Positions 1 to 8,841 of a stretch of 32,312 nucleotides of DNA are shown piece after piece (positions within the stretch are counted from its first letter, which is position 1; the number at the start of each line of letters is the position of its first letter). The notes under the pieces are model-generated. The model was not told the origin of the DNA and searched no databases. It saw nothing but the letters and a program-made list of their open reading frames with translations. The position numbers were made by a program, and so were the translations under genes. Source of the DNA: Saprospiraceae bacterium (GTDB lineage: Bacteria; Bacteroidota; Bacteroidia; Chitinophagales; Saprospiraceae); contig JALWKB010000230.1 of assembly GCA_026996805.1 (NCBI GenBank), forward strand, positions 1 to 32,312, in the 5' to 3' direction.

Positions 1-3000
1 TAGCTGGAGGATTCAAACCACTCGACGGCATCCATGCGCGTGTTGCGTATTTCAAAGCCCGAAGCCACCTTGAAATCCAGCGCCATATTGTAAAGGCCCT
101 GATGGGTTGGATTATGCACGGTGACCTCGACGACTACATCGGTATTCTGGCGGAGGGTGTCCAGTGAGAGAGGTTTGCCCTCGACGTCGAGATACCTGAG
201 CTGCACCTTGAGATTGTTTTCTATGGGTTGTTTGCGATCGAAGTACAGGGGCACGCCCTTGTTGAAGAAGTTGACGTAGACGGGATCGTCGTTGAGATTG
301 GTGATCGTCAAGCGCAGGGGAAAATCGGTGTATTTGAGTTCGACGATTTTATTATCCGCGCTCTTGATATGCTGTGTCTTCGACCCGTCGAATACCTCCA
401 CATCGATCGAGCTCGTCTTTGATGCACGCACGACGTGGGACAGTGCCAGCAGGGAGAAGGAAATTTCATGGGTGGTGAGATGTCTGTTTGAGGAGAGGGC
501 TTCCGCCACCTGTTGGGCGAGCGCTTGAGCTTGTCCCCAGCGGTTCATCCGCACGAGGGCATAGAGGGCCATGGCCCGATCGCGGTATTCCGATCCAAAG
601 GTCAAGTAGCTATCGCGATAGGAGGCGAAGACGATCTGCTGTTGGGGAGCGAGGAGCTGTTCGGCAATGTAGGATTTGCCCGTTTCGCTGTAGGCACAAG
701 CAAGGAGTACCTTGGCCAGTTGGGGGAGGTCTTTCATCGCCCGGAGTCGATTCATTGCCCCGTATTGCGGCCGGCCGCCAAGAGCCAGGGTGAAGAGCCG
801 GTAGGCCTGAAGTGTCTTTTGATAATCCTCTCCTCCTTCGTATTTGTCTCTATCGTACGAGTACTTCCCTGGAGACCATTCATTGGCTTGTCTTTCTTGA
901 TAATTCAGCCATATGCGGAGCATCTCATGGGACACGTAATAGCCCTTTTTCTTTGCTTCTATGAGGAAGTGGCCCGCATAGGTATTGGTCCATTCACGCA
1001 GACAGCACCCAGGCCAGAGGGTAAACGCACCGTCGTAGCGTTGACGAAGGGCAATGCGTGCTATGGTCGCCCGGATGTTGCGATCAATTTCGTCTCTTTG
1101 CTGATCGCTGAGCTGCATCACTTCTGTGAGAAACAATTGCGGAAAGCCCGACGAAGTAGTCTGCTCCAAGCAGCCGTAGGGATAGCGTATGAGATAATCG
1201 AGGCGGCGCGAGAGGTCAAACTTCGCGTAAGTCGACAGCGTCACTTTCAGCTCGTTGGTGCCTTCGGCTCCGAGAGGGTTGAATACAAAGGTCTTCTGCC
1301 TGCCCGGCGCCACTTCATCTGCGCTGAATTCCGCTATGGGGGGATTTTGGAGCTTGATCTCCAGATGCGTCGTATCGGTCGAGCGCTCTGCTCCTGAAGT
1401 AGCTGCAAAGCTCAGCGTCGTAAATCCGACTTTATCTCCCGTTTCGAGTATGAAATGGATGACCTTTTCGCCGGGGCGGTCAAAGCGCACGCGCTTCGTC
1501 TGCTTTCCCGAACCCTTGAAATGCGTGGTCTCGTACCGCATCTCCACGCGCACGTCTTTGATGTGCGCATCGCTGACCATCACCGTCACGGGCACGTTGA
1601 CCGTTTCGAATGGAGAGAGGCTCCTCGGAAGCGTGGGCAGGATCATCAGCGGATTTTTGACCTTGACGATTCGCTGGCCTTTGCCGTAGGCAAGGGTTTC
1701 GTCGTCGGCAGCCACCACCATCACGCGCACAGAGCCGATGTAATTCGGCATCGGTATGCGGTGCACGTTTTCGCCGCCCTCCTTCAAGTAGTAGGGGCCA
1801 ATAAAGCGCACGACGGGTTTGAAGCGCGAGAGCTTGTCCTTGCCCTCGGCCGAGAGGGCATCGTCGCCTCCGATGGCATACACGCCCATAAACTTGCCCT
1901 CGTAAGCGCCCAGTACGTAGTGGTACATGTCGAAGGTCTTCACGCCCAGCGCTTCGGTTTGATAAAAGGTCTCCCACGGTGAAGGTGTCTGGTAATTGGT
2001 CAGGTCCAGCAGACCCTCGTCGACGACAGCAAGGGTATAGGCCATGGCCTTGCCACTGCTCTCGCTGACGCGCACGACCATCTCCGACAGCGGGCGCACC
2101 TCATCGGGCACTTCAATCACAGGCTCGAGCTTGGTCTCCTTGTCTTCTACATATATTCGCCGTATGCCGTACAGTCGGATCGGCAAGTCGTTGTCGGGGT
2201 GGTGATAGGGCTGTATGAAATGGACGACGAGGTACACATTGGGCGTCATGTCCTTCGTGATGGGCAGTCGCACTTGATGTTGATCAGCTGAGACGTCGAC
2301 CCAGAAATGCCGCAGCACGCGCGATGCATTTTCGACACTGATCAATGCGCGCGCCTTCTCGGCAGCCGGCAAATTGATGATGCACTCCTCCCCTACGCGA
2401 TAGCGCTCTTTATCGGTCGAAAAGTTCAAAATCTCCGCCGCCTCATGGTCTGTGTCCGCTTCTTCATAGCCATAACTACTGACATACACGATTTTGCCGC
2501 TCGAATGCCCAGATGAGAGATTTTCAAAGCAGAGATAGATTCTGCCGTTCAAGCGTTCGGGAAAGCGCAGGGTGTAGTCATGCCTTCCCCCTCGGACGGT
2601 GATGGTATCCCCCTGCACGAACTGCAGGTACTCTTCTCTCAAATAGTTGTGATCGCTGCCGCTTCGGTATTCCCACCACCACCGATAGTCCACCTCGTAT
2701 AGCCGCACGGCCACCTTAGAAGTGCCTTTGACGAACTCGCCCGTTTCGTCGACAATGACGACGGGTACCTTGACGGGCACCTCGGTCTTGAGGCTCTCCC
2801 ACCAGCTCTCTCCACCTTCGAGTTTGAATCCGATGTACTCCCGATAGGGGGAGATGCGATAGTGGGCACGCCCAATGCTGAAATCACCCGAAGGCTCGAA
2901 CACCTTGGTATGGAGATAGAGATTGAGCAGGCCGGGCGCCCCCTCCGTGTCAAATCCGTCAATGGTTATGGAGGCATTGCCCTTATCGTCGAGTGCATCA

Positions 3001-5342
3001 TCGTAGAGGTAGACCATATCTTGATAAAACTCCTTGCGGAGGTCTTCGAAGATGTAGCCTTGTAAATTGGCAAATTGGGTAGAAGAACGCATTATAATGC
3101 CCTCGACGCGAGCACTTAGATTGGGCGAAATGCCGCCGTGCAGCCACTCGGCGTGGAGCTGGATCGTGGGCTTATTTTTCATCGCCAAGAGGGTGCCATC
3201 CTCGGGTGTAAAGAGAATCTTGAGCCGGTTGGGCTTGATGGTTTCGATCTTCAACTCCTTGGAAAACTGCCTGTCCCCTACGATGATCTTTGCTGTCCAC
3301 GTACCCGTCTTGGCCTCCTCAGGCACTGCAAACCGAAAGTCGTAAAAGCGATGAAACGATTCGGTATTGACGCGCCTCAAGAACAAGGTGTTTTCAGGGG
3401 TATATACCTCTAAGATCACCGGGTGGTTGTAGGGCAGGGTCTTGTCTTTGTCTTGTAGTATAAACTGTAGGAAGATCGAATCGCCCGGCCGCCACACGCC
3501 CCTCTCGGCATACACAAAGCCCTTGATGCCCTTTTTGGTCTTGACTCCGTCGACATCGAATACCGAGGTGGAGAGCGCCGAGGCATCATCGATGCGCAGA
3601 TAACCATACTCGTTTTGGCGACGCGCCACGAGGAAGAAGGGATTTTTGTCGAGCTGGACGTGTAGATACCCGTCGGCATCGGTTTCGTCTTCATAGATGA
3701 TTTCGCCTTGGTAGTTGTAAAACTGCAGCCTCACGGTTCCCGCCGGCTCGGCCGTGCGCAGATCGCGGACAAAGACGTCGAATGCGCGATTTTCGGTCTT
3801 CTTGACGACAATGCCCAAGTTCGAGCCAAACAAGTTGCGCACGATGTAGTTATCGGGATTGGCGTAATAGGCGATGTGGCAGGGATTCTTTCGATCCGAC
3901 CAATAATTGTAGTAATGCCAAGTCTGCGCAATGTCGTTGTAGCTGAAATACTGCTCACGAACTCTGTATTCGAGGAAGGGCATAAAATCGCGATCGACCG
4001 AGGGCTTGGATTCTTCCTCCGGACAATCGATCAAGGTGTGTCGCGGCAGAAAAGAGAGATAGATGCGGTAGAGCGCTCCGGGTTGGACCTCCATCAACTC
4101 GGACAAGTCGATGGCGAAGCTGTTCCACTTGCCGTAGTCGATATCGCTCTCCGAAGTCAGCTCAATATCCCGATCGAGTATCACACGCCCGACGCGGGCC
4201 AGCTCCGTAGACCCATCCCAATCGTTTACTTGAAAAAACTGGTGCACATTGGCATCGGCTATCCGCACGACGGTCAGCCGCACGGCCTTGAGATTGACCG
4301 CCTCAAACGGAAAGATAGTCCCCGAAGTAGTGGGCACGATCACACCCTTCGTCAGCGCACGTATCCTCGGCTTGAGCACTTCAAAATACACTGAGTGCTT
4401 GTATACACTATCCAGCTGTTTACCCTTGGCACTTCGGATGTGCCCATCAAAGATCACCGTTTTATCTCCGACCAGCCTTGTGGTGGGATAGATCTTGACG
4501 ACATTGCCCTTGATGAGCATCTTGAGCTCTTCGCCCGACTCGAGGTAGATCAATCCCTTGAGATCTTGCTTGGGATCAAGCGCCTTGGTAAAATACGCCT
4601 CCATGGTCTGCGATTCCTGATCCACAATGCGGAGGTTCGATAGTTTGAAATCGTTGATGGCAGGTACGGGTATGCGCTGCACGATGAGGGTATCGCCCCG
4701 ATCTTTACTGGTCTCAAAGCGCAACACCACCTCACTGGCCACATCCGTCCGACGGACGCTGTCGATCGTGAAATGGTGGATTTTCTCACTCCTGTTGTGA
4801 ATCCACCGCACGGGTAGCTCTCGTCCTTCCTGGGTGACCTTCAATCCACTCTCCACTTCGTCGGCGGGAATGTAATCCGACGAGGCGATGTCGCCCGATA
4901 GCGTACTCCATCGATCATCTCCGTATTTATACGAATGCAACCCGCTGACATTGAGCTCGACCTTGAGCGGTATAACTTGAAACTCAAAATCAAACTCGGC
5001 CTGATCGCGCGGCACATCAATGAGTTTACCGAGATAAAACACGCCCTTGTACCGCTGACCCGAGGGCAATGGCGCATCAGGAATGAATAAAAAAGTCCTG
5101 CGATCCTTAATCACCGCTCGTCCGCGTATCTTCGGAGTAAAGGAAAACAAGCTCTGTGGATCGATACGCGCGGATAGGGGCACATCGGCACGCAAGTGCA
5201 CGGTGATGAAATTCGAATTGGAAATGATCCCCGAGGTGTGCGACTCCACATAGTTGATAAAAGCGCTCCTGTCGGTCTTCTTTTCCTTGCAACCTACGAG
5301 GAGAACCATCGAGAGGACTACTGCGAAATACCACTTCTTCAT
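1..5342 (-). CDS. Bacterial alpha-2-macroglobulin lipoprotein, 3' end off the window
   Basis: The minus frame starting at ATG 5342 stays open to base 1 (1780 codons, no stop), so the ORF track misses it and lists only shadows. It starts with a lipoprotein signal (MKKWYFAVV, then LVGC, Cys18). Around residue 608 is a macroglobulin-type motif (ERGVWRPGDS). Near residue 1100 is the family signature VDEGLLDLTNYQTP, followed by ALGVKTFDMY. The thioester motif YPYGCLEQ lies at Cys1391-Gln1394. Bacterial family members carry CLEQ and are thought to trap attacking proteases covalently at the cell envelope; in many bacteria the gene sits beside pbpC, which cannot be checked because the downstream side is outside the window. 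The length fits the family. The start is chosen because the lipobox follows directly. I saw no frameshift in the reading frame and no clear TAnnTTTG promoter box upstream. Confidence 0.93.
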   Translation of the reverse strand, partial: MKKWYFAVVLSMVLLVGCKEKKTDRSAFINYVESHTSGIISNSNFITVHLRADVPLSARIDPQSLFSFTPKIRGRAVIKDRRTFLFIPDAPLPSGQRYKGVFYLGKLIDVPRDQAEFDFEFQVIPLKVELNVSGLHSYKYGDDRWSTLSGDIASSDYIPADEVESGLKVTQEGRELPVRWIHNRSEKIHHFTIDSVRRTDVASEVVLRFETSKDRGDTLIVQRIPVPAINDFKLSNLRIVDQESQTMEAYFTKALDPKQDLKGLIYLESGEELKMLIKGNVVKIYPTTRLVGDKTVIFDGHIRSAKGKQLDSVYKHSVYFEVLKPRIRALTKGVIVPTTSGTIFPFEAVNLKAVRLTVVRIADANVHQFFQVNDWDGSTELARVGRVILDRDIELTSESDIDYGKWNSFAIDLSELMEVQPGALYRIYLSFLPRHTLIDCPEEESKPSVDRDFMPFLEYRVREQYFSYNDIAQTWHYYNYWSDRKNPCHIAYYANPDNYIVRNLFGSNLGIVVKKTENRAFDVFVRDLRTAEPAGTVRLQFYNYQGEIIYEDETDADGYLHVQLDKNPFFLVARRQNEYGYLRIDDASALSTSVFDVDGVKTKKGIKGFVYAERGVWRPGDSIFLQFILQDKDKTLPYNHPVILEVYTPENTLFLRRVNTESFHRFYDFRFAVPEEAKTGTWTAKIIVGDRQFSKELKIETIKPNRLKILFTPEDGTLLAMKNKPTIQLHAEWLHGGISPNLSARVEGIIMRSSTQFANLQGYIFEDLRKEFYQDMVYLYDDALDDKGNASITIDGFDTEGAPGLLNLYLHTKVFEPSGDFSIGRAHYRISPYREYIGFKLEGGESWWESLKTEVPVKVPVVIVDETGEFVKGTSKVAVRLYEVDYRWWWEYRSGSDHNYLREEYLQFVQGDTITVRGGRHDYTLRFPERLNGRIYLCFENLSSGHSSGKIVYVSSYGYEEADTDHEAAEILNFSTDKERYRVGEECIINLPAAEKARALISVENASRVLRHFWVDVSADQHQVRLPITKDMTPNVYLVVHFIQPYHHPDNDLPIRLYGIRRIYVEDKETKLEPVIEVPDEVRPLSEMVVRVSESSGKAMAYTLAVVDEGLLDLTNYQTPSPWETFYQTEALGVKTFDMYHYVLGAYEGKFMGVYAIGGDDALSAEGKDKLSRFKPVVRFIGPYYLKEGGENVHRIPMPNYIGSVRVMVVAADDETLAYGKGQRIVKVKNPLMILPTLPRSLSPFETVNVPVTVMVSDAHIKDVRVEMRYETTHFKGSGKQTKRVRFDRPGEKVIHFILETGDKVGFTTLSFAATSGAERSTDTTHLEIKLQNPPIAEFSADEVAPGRQKTFVFNPLGAEGTNELKVTLSTYAKFDLSRRLDYLIRYPYGCLEQTTSSGFPQLFLTEVMQLSDQQRDEIDRNIRATIARIALRQRYDGAFTLWPGCCLREWTNTYAGHFLIEAKKKGYYVSHEMLRIWLNYQERQANEWSPGKYSYDRDKYEGGEDYQKTLQAYRLFTLALGGRPQYGAMNRLRAMKDLPQLAKVLLACAYSETGKSYIAEQLLAPQQQIVFASYRDSYLTFGSEYRDRAMALYALVRMNRWGQAQALAQQVAEALSSNRHLTTHEISFSLLALSHVVRASKTSSIDVEVFDGSKTQHIKSADNKIVELKYTDFPLRLTITNLNDDPVYVNFFNKGVPLYFDRKQPIENNLKVQLRYLDVEGKPLSLDTLRQNTDVVVEVTVHNPTHQGLYNMALDFKVASGFEIRNTRMDAVEWFESSS

Positions 5343-5744
5343 GACTTGGGTGTTTTTTTAACCATAACAATCGGCATGCGGTAAAATATTCACTACCTAC
5401 ACGCCGCTCGTATCAGTAGTGTGAAAGGGCATTTCGCAGGTGATTAGTCGCAGTCATTTGCACAGCGAGAGTGCCCGCTGCGTACACTCATGTCGTAAAT
5501 GCGCGATCTGCAATGCTCGAACACTTGACGCGTGGATGCTCCGATAAAACAACACTACACCCTAAGCCCCCAGGAGCAGCTTGAGGCCTGATCACCGCAA
5601 CGGGTGGAATGCCCAAAAGGCTGAGGGGATTCCATATCGAAACTCCCCCTACCGCAGGAGCAAGCGAACACCTGCCCTCCGGGCTATATATAAAAAAATG
5701 TGTATTCCGCCTCTTTGCGGATCGTGTAGGGAGGTCTGCCTACC
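5343..5744. other. Intergenic region between alpha-2-macroglobulin and yqaE-like gene
   Basis: About 400 bases with no convincing gene; the + strand 67-aa ORF here has no recognisable features. It should hold the promoter of the macroglobulin gene and the 3' end of the yqaE-like transcript. On the minus strand a short hairpin (CCGC-6-GCGG, 5720-5707) is followed eight bases later by a run of seven T (5698-5692). This could be a weak terminator for the yqaE-like gene, but the stem is only four pairs. Confidence 0.4.
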
Positions 5745-6185
5745 TTACTTGTAGTACTTTTTCATCACAAACAAGGCGTGGATCACTCCCGGAAGCCAAC
5801 ACAGCATGGTGAGCAAGAGGTTGATAAGCCAGTCGTTGCCTTCCCAGTCGGAGAGTATGCCTATAGCCAACCACCCCAAGAAAAGGAGAGACAATATGAT
5901 GTACACCGCCTTGTCGATCTTGGGCTGTGCCTTCATTTCGGCGCGAAGTGATTGCTGTGTAGCCTTCAGCGTCTGGATTTGCTCGATCGACATGGTCCTC
6001 CCGGTGAGCTCCTCGTATTTCTGTGGAGTGAGCTGGAGAAAGGCCTCGACAGACATGCCAGCGATCGCTGGGTCGACCTTTGCCATCTGGGATTGCTCCT
6101 TCGGTACGACAGCCGTACCCACTGCAAAGGCAGGTGCCGAAAGCAATAACGCCATCAATAGTCCATACAACCGTCTCATACGCAT
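5745..6185 (-). CDS. YqaE/Pmp3-family membrane protein with signal peptide
   Basis: Encodes 146 aa from ATG 6185. It has an N-terminal signal peptide (MRMRRLYGLLMALLL, then APAFA), a soluble middle with LTPQKYEELTGR, and two C-terminal membrane segments: YIILSLLFLGWLAIGIL, then INLLLTMLCWLPGVIHALF. The second segment and its CWLPGVIHA core are the YqaE/Pmp3 signature. In Bacteroidota this small domain is commonly preceded by a signal peptide and a TPxKYxExTG stretch, as here. Plant and yeast Pmp3 relatives affect membrane potential and ion homeostasis; the bacterial role is not settled. The track start at 6233 is rejected because it lies inside a TATGTTTG promoter-like box. ATG 6185 or 6179 both give a good signal peptide. 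Confidence 0.85.
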   Translation of the reverse strand: MRMRRLYGLLMALLLSAPAFAVGTAVVPKEQSQMAKVDPAIAGMSVEAFLQLTPQKYEELTGRTMSIEQIQTLKATQQSLRAEMKAQPKIDKAVYIILSLLFLGWLAIGILSDWEGNDWLINLLLTMLCWLPGVIHALFVMKKYYK

Positions 6186-6226
6186 GATTTTGATTGGGTT
6201 TGAATACTTTCGCTTCCAATTACGAG

Positions 6227-6234
6227 CAAACATA
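6227..6234 (-). promoter_or_regulatory. Candidate -7 promoter box (TATGTTTG) of yqaE-like gene
   Basis: On the minus strand TATGTTTG fits the Bacteroidota -7 consensus TAnnTTTG and ends about 41 bases before ATG 6185. I did not find a well-spaced TTG upstream. The box overlaps the track's ATG at 6233, which supports a downstream start. Confidence 0.4.
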
Positions 6235-6318
6235 CATTTTTCTCTTCAATCTACGCTTCCGTTCGAAGATTTCTACTCTTAAGTACTACAACAATAGCAG
6301 CACTTCCCGTTTTTTGTC

Positions 6319-6326
6319 TACCTTTG
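6319..6326 (+). promoter_or_regulatory. Candidate -7 promoter box (TACCTTTG) of esterase gene
   Basis: TACCTTTG matches the Bacteroidota consensus TAnnTTTG and lies about 81 bases before the preferred esterase start at 6408. With the yqaE-like box on the other strand this makes a divergent promoter region. The track's TTG start at 6324 lies inside this box and is therefore unlikely. Confidence 0.4.
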
Positions 6327-6407
6327 CTGTTGTACAAGGGGCCCACATCACTGTTGATTGATTTCCCGCCTTGCGTACATCGAAGGACCACAAATGCAAT
6401 TTCGGCC

Positions 6408-7421
6408 ATGAACAAGCCAGAACGAAGACGATCGACTACAATTTTACGCTACATCCTGCTATCCTCTGCCCTGACCGCTGTAGTGCTTTTCCTCACGGGC
6501 TGCTACAAGGAAGATCGCACCCCTGATCAAGGGGATGACGACAAGCTCGAGTGGAGGGTAGGCAAAAACAGCTACACTCTCGCCATCGGGGATACTGTGC
6601 GGCAATGGATCCTCTACGTGCCGGCGAGGTATTCCCCCGACCGCCCAGCCCCGCTGGTGTTGATGTTGCACGGCTCTTCGGGCACGGGAGAGAAGTTTTA
6701 CCGCATCAGTGGTTGGACGGCAGTAGCCGACCGCGTGGGCTGTGTGGTAGTGTTTCCTACGGCCCTGGCCTATCCGATCGTCTCCAAACAGCGACGCATC
6801 ACGCGATGGACGGAAGCCGAGCTTGCCGACGATTTGCCGCCGGGCTATCCCATCGTCGACGATGTGCCCTTCCTTCGGGAGCTAATACGGCGCATCGTGC
6901 GCAGCATGCACATCGACACGACGCGCATCTACGTGAGCGGCTTTTCCAACGGCGGCCGCTTCGTGGCCAATCGCCTGCTGCCCGAGATGAACGACCGCTT
7001 TGCGGCCTGTGCCGGCTGGGGCATCGGCTTTAACGCACCTACCGCCATCGACGGGCGCATTCCGCCGTATTTTCAAATCGTCGGTACCGACGACCAACGC
7101 CTTAAGGAGGGACTGATGTTGGACGAAAGCCTGCCCCACCACTCCCTCGAAGCGCTCCTGCAGTACGATGCCCTGCGCGAGCGTATACAGTACATGACGA
7201 CGAGCCTCGGTCTCACCGACCGCTATACCGAACATCCCAGGCTGCCCGCCTTCAACCGCATACGGTGGGCGGAGGCGCGATCGGCCAACGCCAGCGAAGC
7301 GACCCTCCTGCTCATCGACGGCCTTGCCCACGAGTACGCCAACGGCCGCAACAACCCACACGCCATCGACGCCGCCGAAGTACTCTGGCGGTGGTTTTCA
7401 ACCCACCAACTGCCCCAGTGA
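6408..7421 (+). CDS. Lipoprotein esterase, PHB depolymerase/feruloyl esterase type
   Basis: Encodes 337 aa from ATG 6408; the track start (6324, TTG) lies inside a promoter-like box. The N-terminus is a lipoprotein signal with lipobox LTGC (Cys32), so the enzyme is probably anchored in the envelope. The body is an alpha/beta hydrolase: PLVLMLHGSSGTGEKF (oxyanion-hole strand), then the nucleophile elbow GFSNGG with Ser180, then IVGTDDQ with likely catalytic Asp228, and LAHEY with likely His308. This order and the HGSSG...GFSNGG pair fit the Esterase_PHB / LpqC-like (CE1) group, which cleaves polyester or feruloyl ester bonds; the substrate cannot be read from the sequence. It is a single gene, divergent from the yqaE-like gene, followed by a structured GC-rich element. 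Confidence 0.85.
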   Translation: MNKPERRRSTTILRYILLSSALTAVVLFLTGCYKEDRTPDQGDDDKLEWRVGKNSYTLAIGDTVRQWILYVPARYSPDRPAPLVLMLHGSSGTGEKFYRISGWTAVADRVGCVVVFPTALAYPIVSKQRRITRWTEAELADDLPPGYPIVDDVPFLRELIRRIVRSMHIDTTRIYVSGFSNGGRFVANRLLPEMNDRFAACAGWGIGFNAPTAIDGRIPPYFQIVGTDDQRLKEGLMLDESLPHHSLEALLQYDALRERIQYMTTSLGLTDRYTEHPRLPAFNRIRWAEARSANASEATLLLIDGLAHEYANGRNNPHAIDAAEVLWRWFSTHQLPQ

Positions 7422-7460
7422 GCTGACGTACTGCCGGAAGAGCTTCTGAAGTCTACGCCG

Positions 7461-7589
7461 TGTGAGGGGCCCGGAGGGCGCCGCGCCGATAGGCGACGGC
7501 GGTCCGAGCCCGCAGGGCGAAGGACCGAACGAACAGTGAGCCCGAAGGGGCCCGACCCGAAGCCCGCAAGGGCGAAGGGGCACACCCCT
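7461..7589 (+). repeat. GC-rich chain of six mini-hairpins, candidate structured RNA or palindromic repeat
   Basis: Starting 39 bases after the esterase stop are short perfect stems in a row: GCCC-GGA-GGGC (7469-7479); CGCC-GATA-GGCG (7484-7495) with an outer GCC/GGC; a two-tier stem GGTCC/GGACC around GCCC-GCA-GGGC (7501-7526); GCCC-GAAG-GGGC (7540-7551); CCC-GAA-GCCC-GCAA-GGGC-GAA-GGG (7556-7579); and GGGG-CACA-CCCC (7577-7588). The fifth has a GCAA (GNRA) tetraloop and a symmetrical GAA/GAA internal loop that could form sheared G-A pairs, which favours the + strand as the RNA strand. The fifth and sixth share GGG 7577-7579, so they are mutually exclusive. There is no T-run, so it is not a standard terminator. 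It could be a 3' UTR structure, a small RNA or a dispersed repeat. Minus-strand ORFs across it are taken as spurious. Confidence 0.5.
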
Positions 7590-7756
7590 ATCCCTTTCCC
7601 TACGGCATCCATCACGCACTTCGATAGTAGGATGAGACAAATGCATTATGATTTTTTGATATGTATAAAATGTTGATTTAAAATTGTTTTTTCAGAATTC
7701 AAAGTGGTTTTTCCATGCGGTGTCGGAATCCCACGGTGCAGGATGAGCGGGGAATT

Positions 7757-8185
7757 TCAAGCGCTAGGATGCTTTCCACGGTGCCATTTCGACCGACTCC
7801 TCTCGGCAAGAGCCCTTAATTGAGCACGTTCGCTTTCATGAGCGCTTTCGGCCAACGGCGCCAGTGGGCGTACACCTTCCGGAGGACCCGTGTGCCCGTA
7901 TAGGGTGCAATAATGCCCTCCTCGATGACAAGGTCCGAAGCGCTCTATCAACTCCCTGCCGACTACTCTTTTGTGCCGAGCTTTCCCTTCGAGCCGCACG
8001 CGTAGTACCTAACATTTTCGGCTGTGCATGTCTCGACGTTCGTCATGGACATAGATGGCATAATCATCGCGGGTGTCGCGGTAGGTAAACCATACCCCAT
8101 CCAATCCGCCGAGCCGCCGTAGGATCAGCAGGGCGTCTTCGTGACTGGTATACTTCGTCGCTATTTCGCCAAATTTTGTCCACAC
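7757..8185 (-). pseudogene. Possible degraded coding region, unrecognised
   Basis: One minus-strand frame reads from GTG 8185 to TGA 7757 with a single in-frame TAG at 8011-8009. The part before the TAG is protein-like (ALLILRRLGGLDGVWFTYRD). The part after it is the 80-aa track ORF, which looks less convincing. No ATG start and no family were recognised. It could be the remains of a gene disrupted when the neighbouring AT-rich DNA arrived, or a chance open frame in GC-rich DNA. Confidence 0.25.
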
Positions 8186-8433
8186 CTATCGTTGCATTTT
8201 TGATCGTGCAGGATATCGTGCATCTGCTTGTCTGGCCGCCTTCCGATAGGTCGATACGGTGCGTGGTACTCCATCGGAGGACGAACACTTTATTATTACT
8301 GTCTCATAATTATGAACACTTTCCTTGCACGACGAGGTGCACACCCCCTACTGCGATGCCGCTCTTCACAGGGTATCGGAGTTGGACACCGCATTTTTCG
8401 CTTTGGGCCGTTTGCTTGGGGCGAGGGGTGCCG

Positions 8434-8679
8434 TTAGTTCTTGTTCAGGCCGTACACTTCCACGATTTTGCCGTTGGGGGCAAAGACGTATCGCACGGTG
8501 CTATTGACGGTCTTCCACTGGTGGCGGCGCAGGTCGTAGTAACGGAAGTCGGTGTTGAGGAGGTAGGTGCTGTCGTTTTCGCGGCGTATCCAACGAACGG
8601 TATTGCTGGAGTTTTTGGTGCGCTTCCACGCTCGGTAATACGCCTTTGGGCATCTGCTCTGTTGTCCAATCTTCGCATT
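8434..8679 (-). pseudogene. Truncated 3' end of an unrecognised gene
   Basis: A minus frame ends at TAA 8434-8436 and runs back to an in-frame stop just above 8679 without any ATG. Its product (about 81 codons) has the composition of a folded protein: TVRWIRRENDSTYLL, DLRRHQWKTVNSTVRY and the end PNGKIVEVYGLNKN. The track lists only other frames here. The missing start lies exactly where GC content drops at the edge of the AT-rich block, as if the 5' part was lost on insertion. Function unknown. Confidence 0.4.
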
Positions 8680-8802
8680 TTACACTCCATACTATCAATC
8701 AATTACAGTCACATTATGTATATTTGAGTTGACAACAAGATGTAATGTATAACAGAAGACAGGCATCTTCGACAAAAAACTAATGTTTTATGTCGTATTA
8801 TA

Positions 8803-8834
8803 TTGATATTCTTCATTTTACACACATAAATTTA
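8803..8834 (+). promoter_or_regulatory. Candidate promoter of the two-gene helicase operon
   Basis: TTG (8803-8805) is followed after 21 bases by TAAATTTA (8827-8834), one mismatch from TAnnTTTG. The element ends only seven bases before ATG 8842, which would give a leaderless or nearly leaderless message. The region is very AT-rich, so chance matches are likely. Confidence 0.3.
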
Positions 8835-8841
8835 ATATAAT

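Larger units (their letters stand above)
7590..8841. other. Gene-poor junction between host DNA and AT-rich island
   Basis: No intact gene is supported in these 1.25 kb. The contents are an AT-rich patch (about 7635-7710), two probable minus-strand coding remnants (listed separately), and a sharp fall in GC content from about 8690 that continues through the next two genes. No integrase, tRNA or flanking direct repeat was found by eye. Confidence 0.5.

Noticed and set aside
228-5384. Many short ORFs on both strands (e.g. 513-1397 plus, 3708-4394 plus, 1480-1977 minus)
   Set aside because: All are shadows of the open minus-strand macroglobulin frame, which carries clear family motifs from end to end.
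7223-7646. Minus-strand ORFs of 130 and 82 aa across the end of the esterase
   Set aside because: They are Pro/Arg/Gly-rich translations of the esterase antisense strand and of the mini-hairpin element, without a coding signature.
7656-7686. Promoter-like TTG-N20-TAAAATTG followed by a 34-codon ORF
   Set aside because: The spacing is good, but the downstream ORF is short and unrecognised and the region is AT-rich, so chance is likely.
8176-8727. 183-aa + strand ORF at the island border
   Set aside because: It is antisense to a minus-strand remnant with better protein character and has no recognisable domain.
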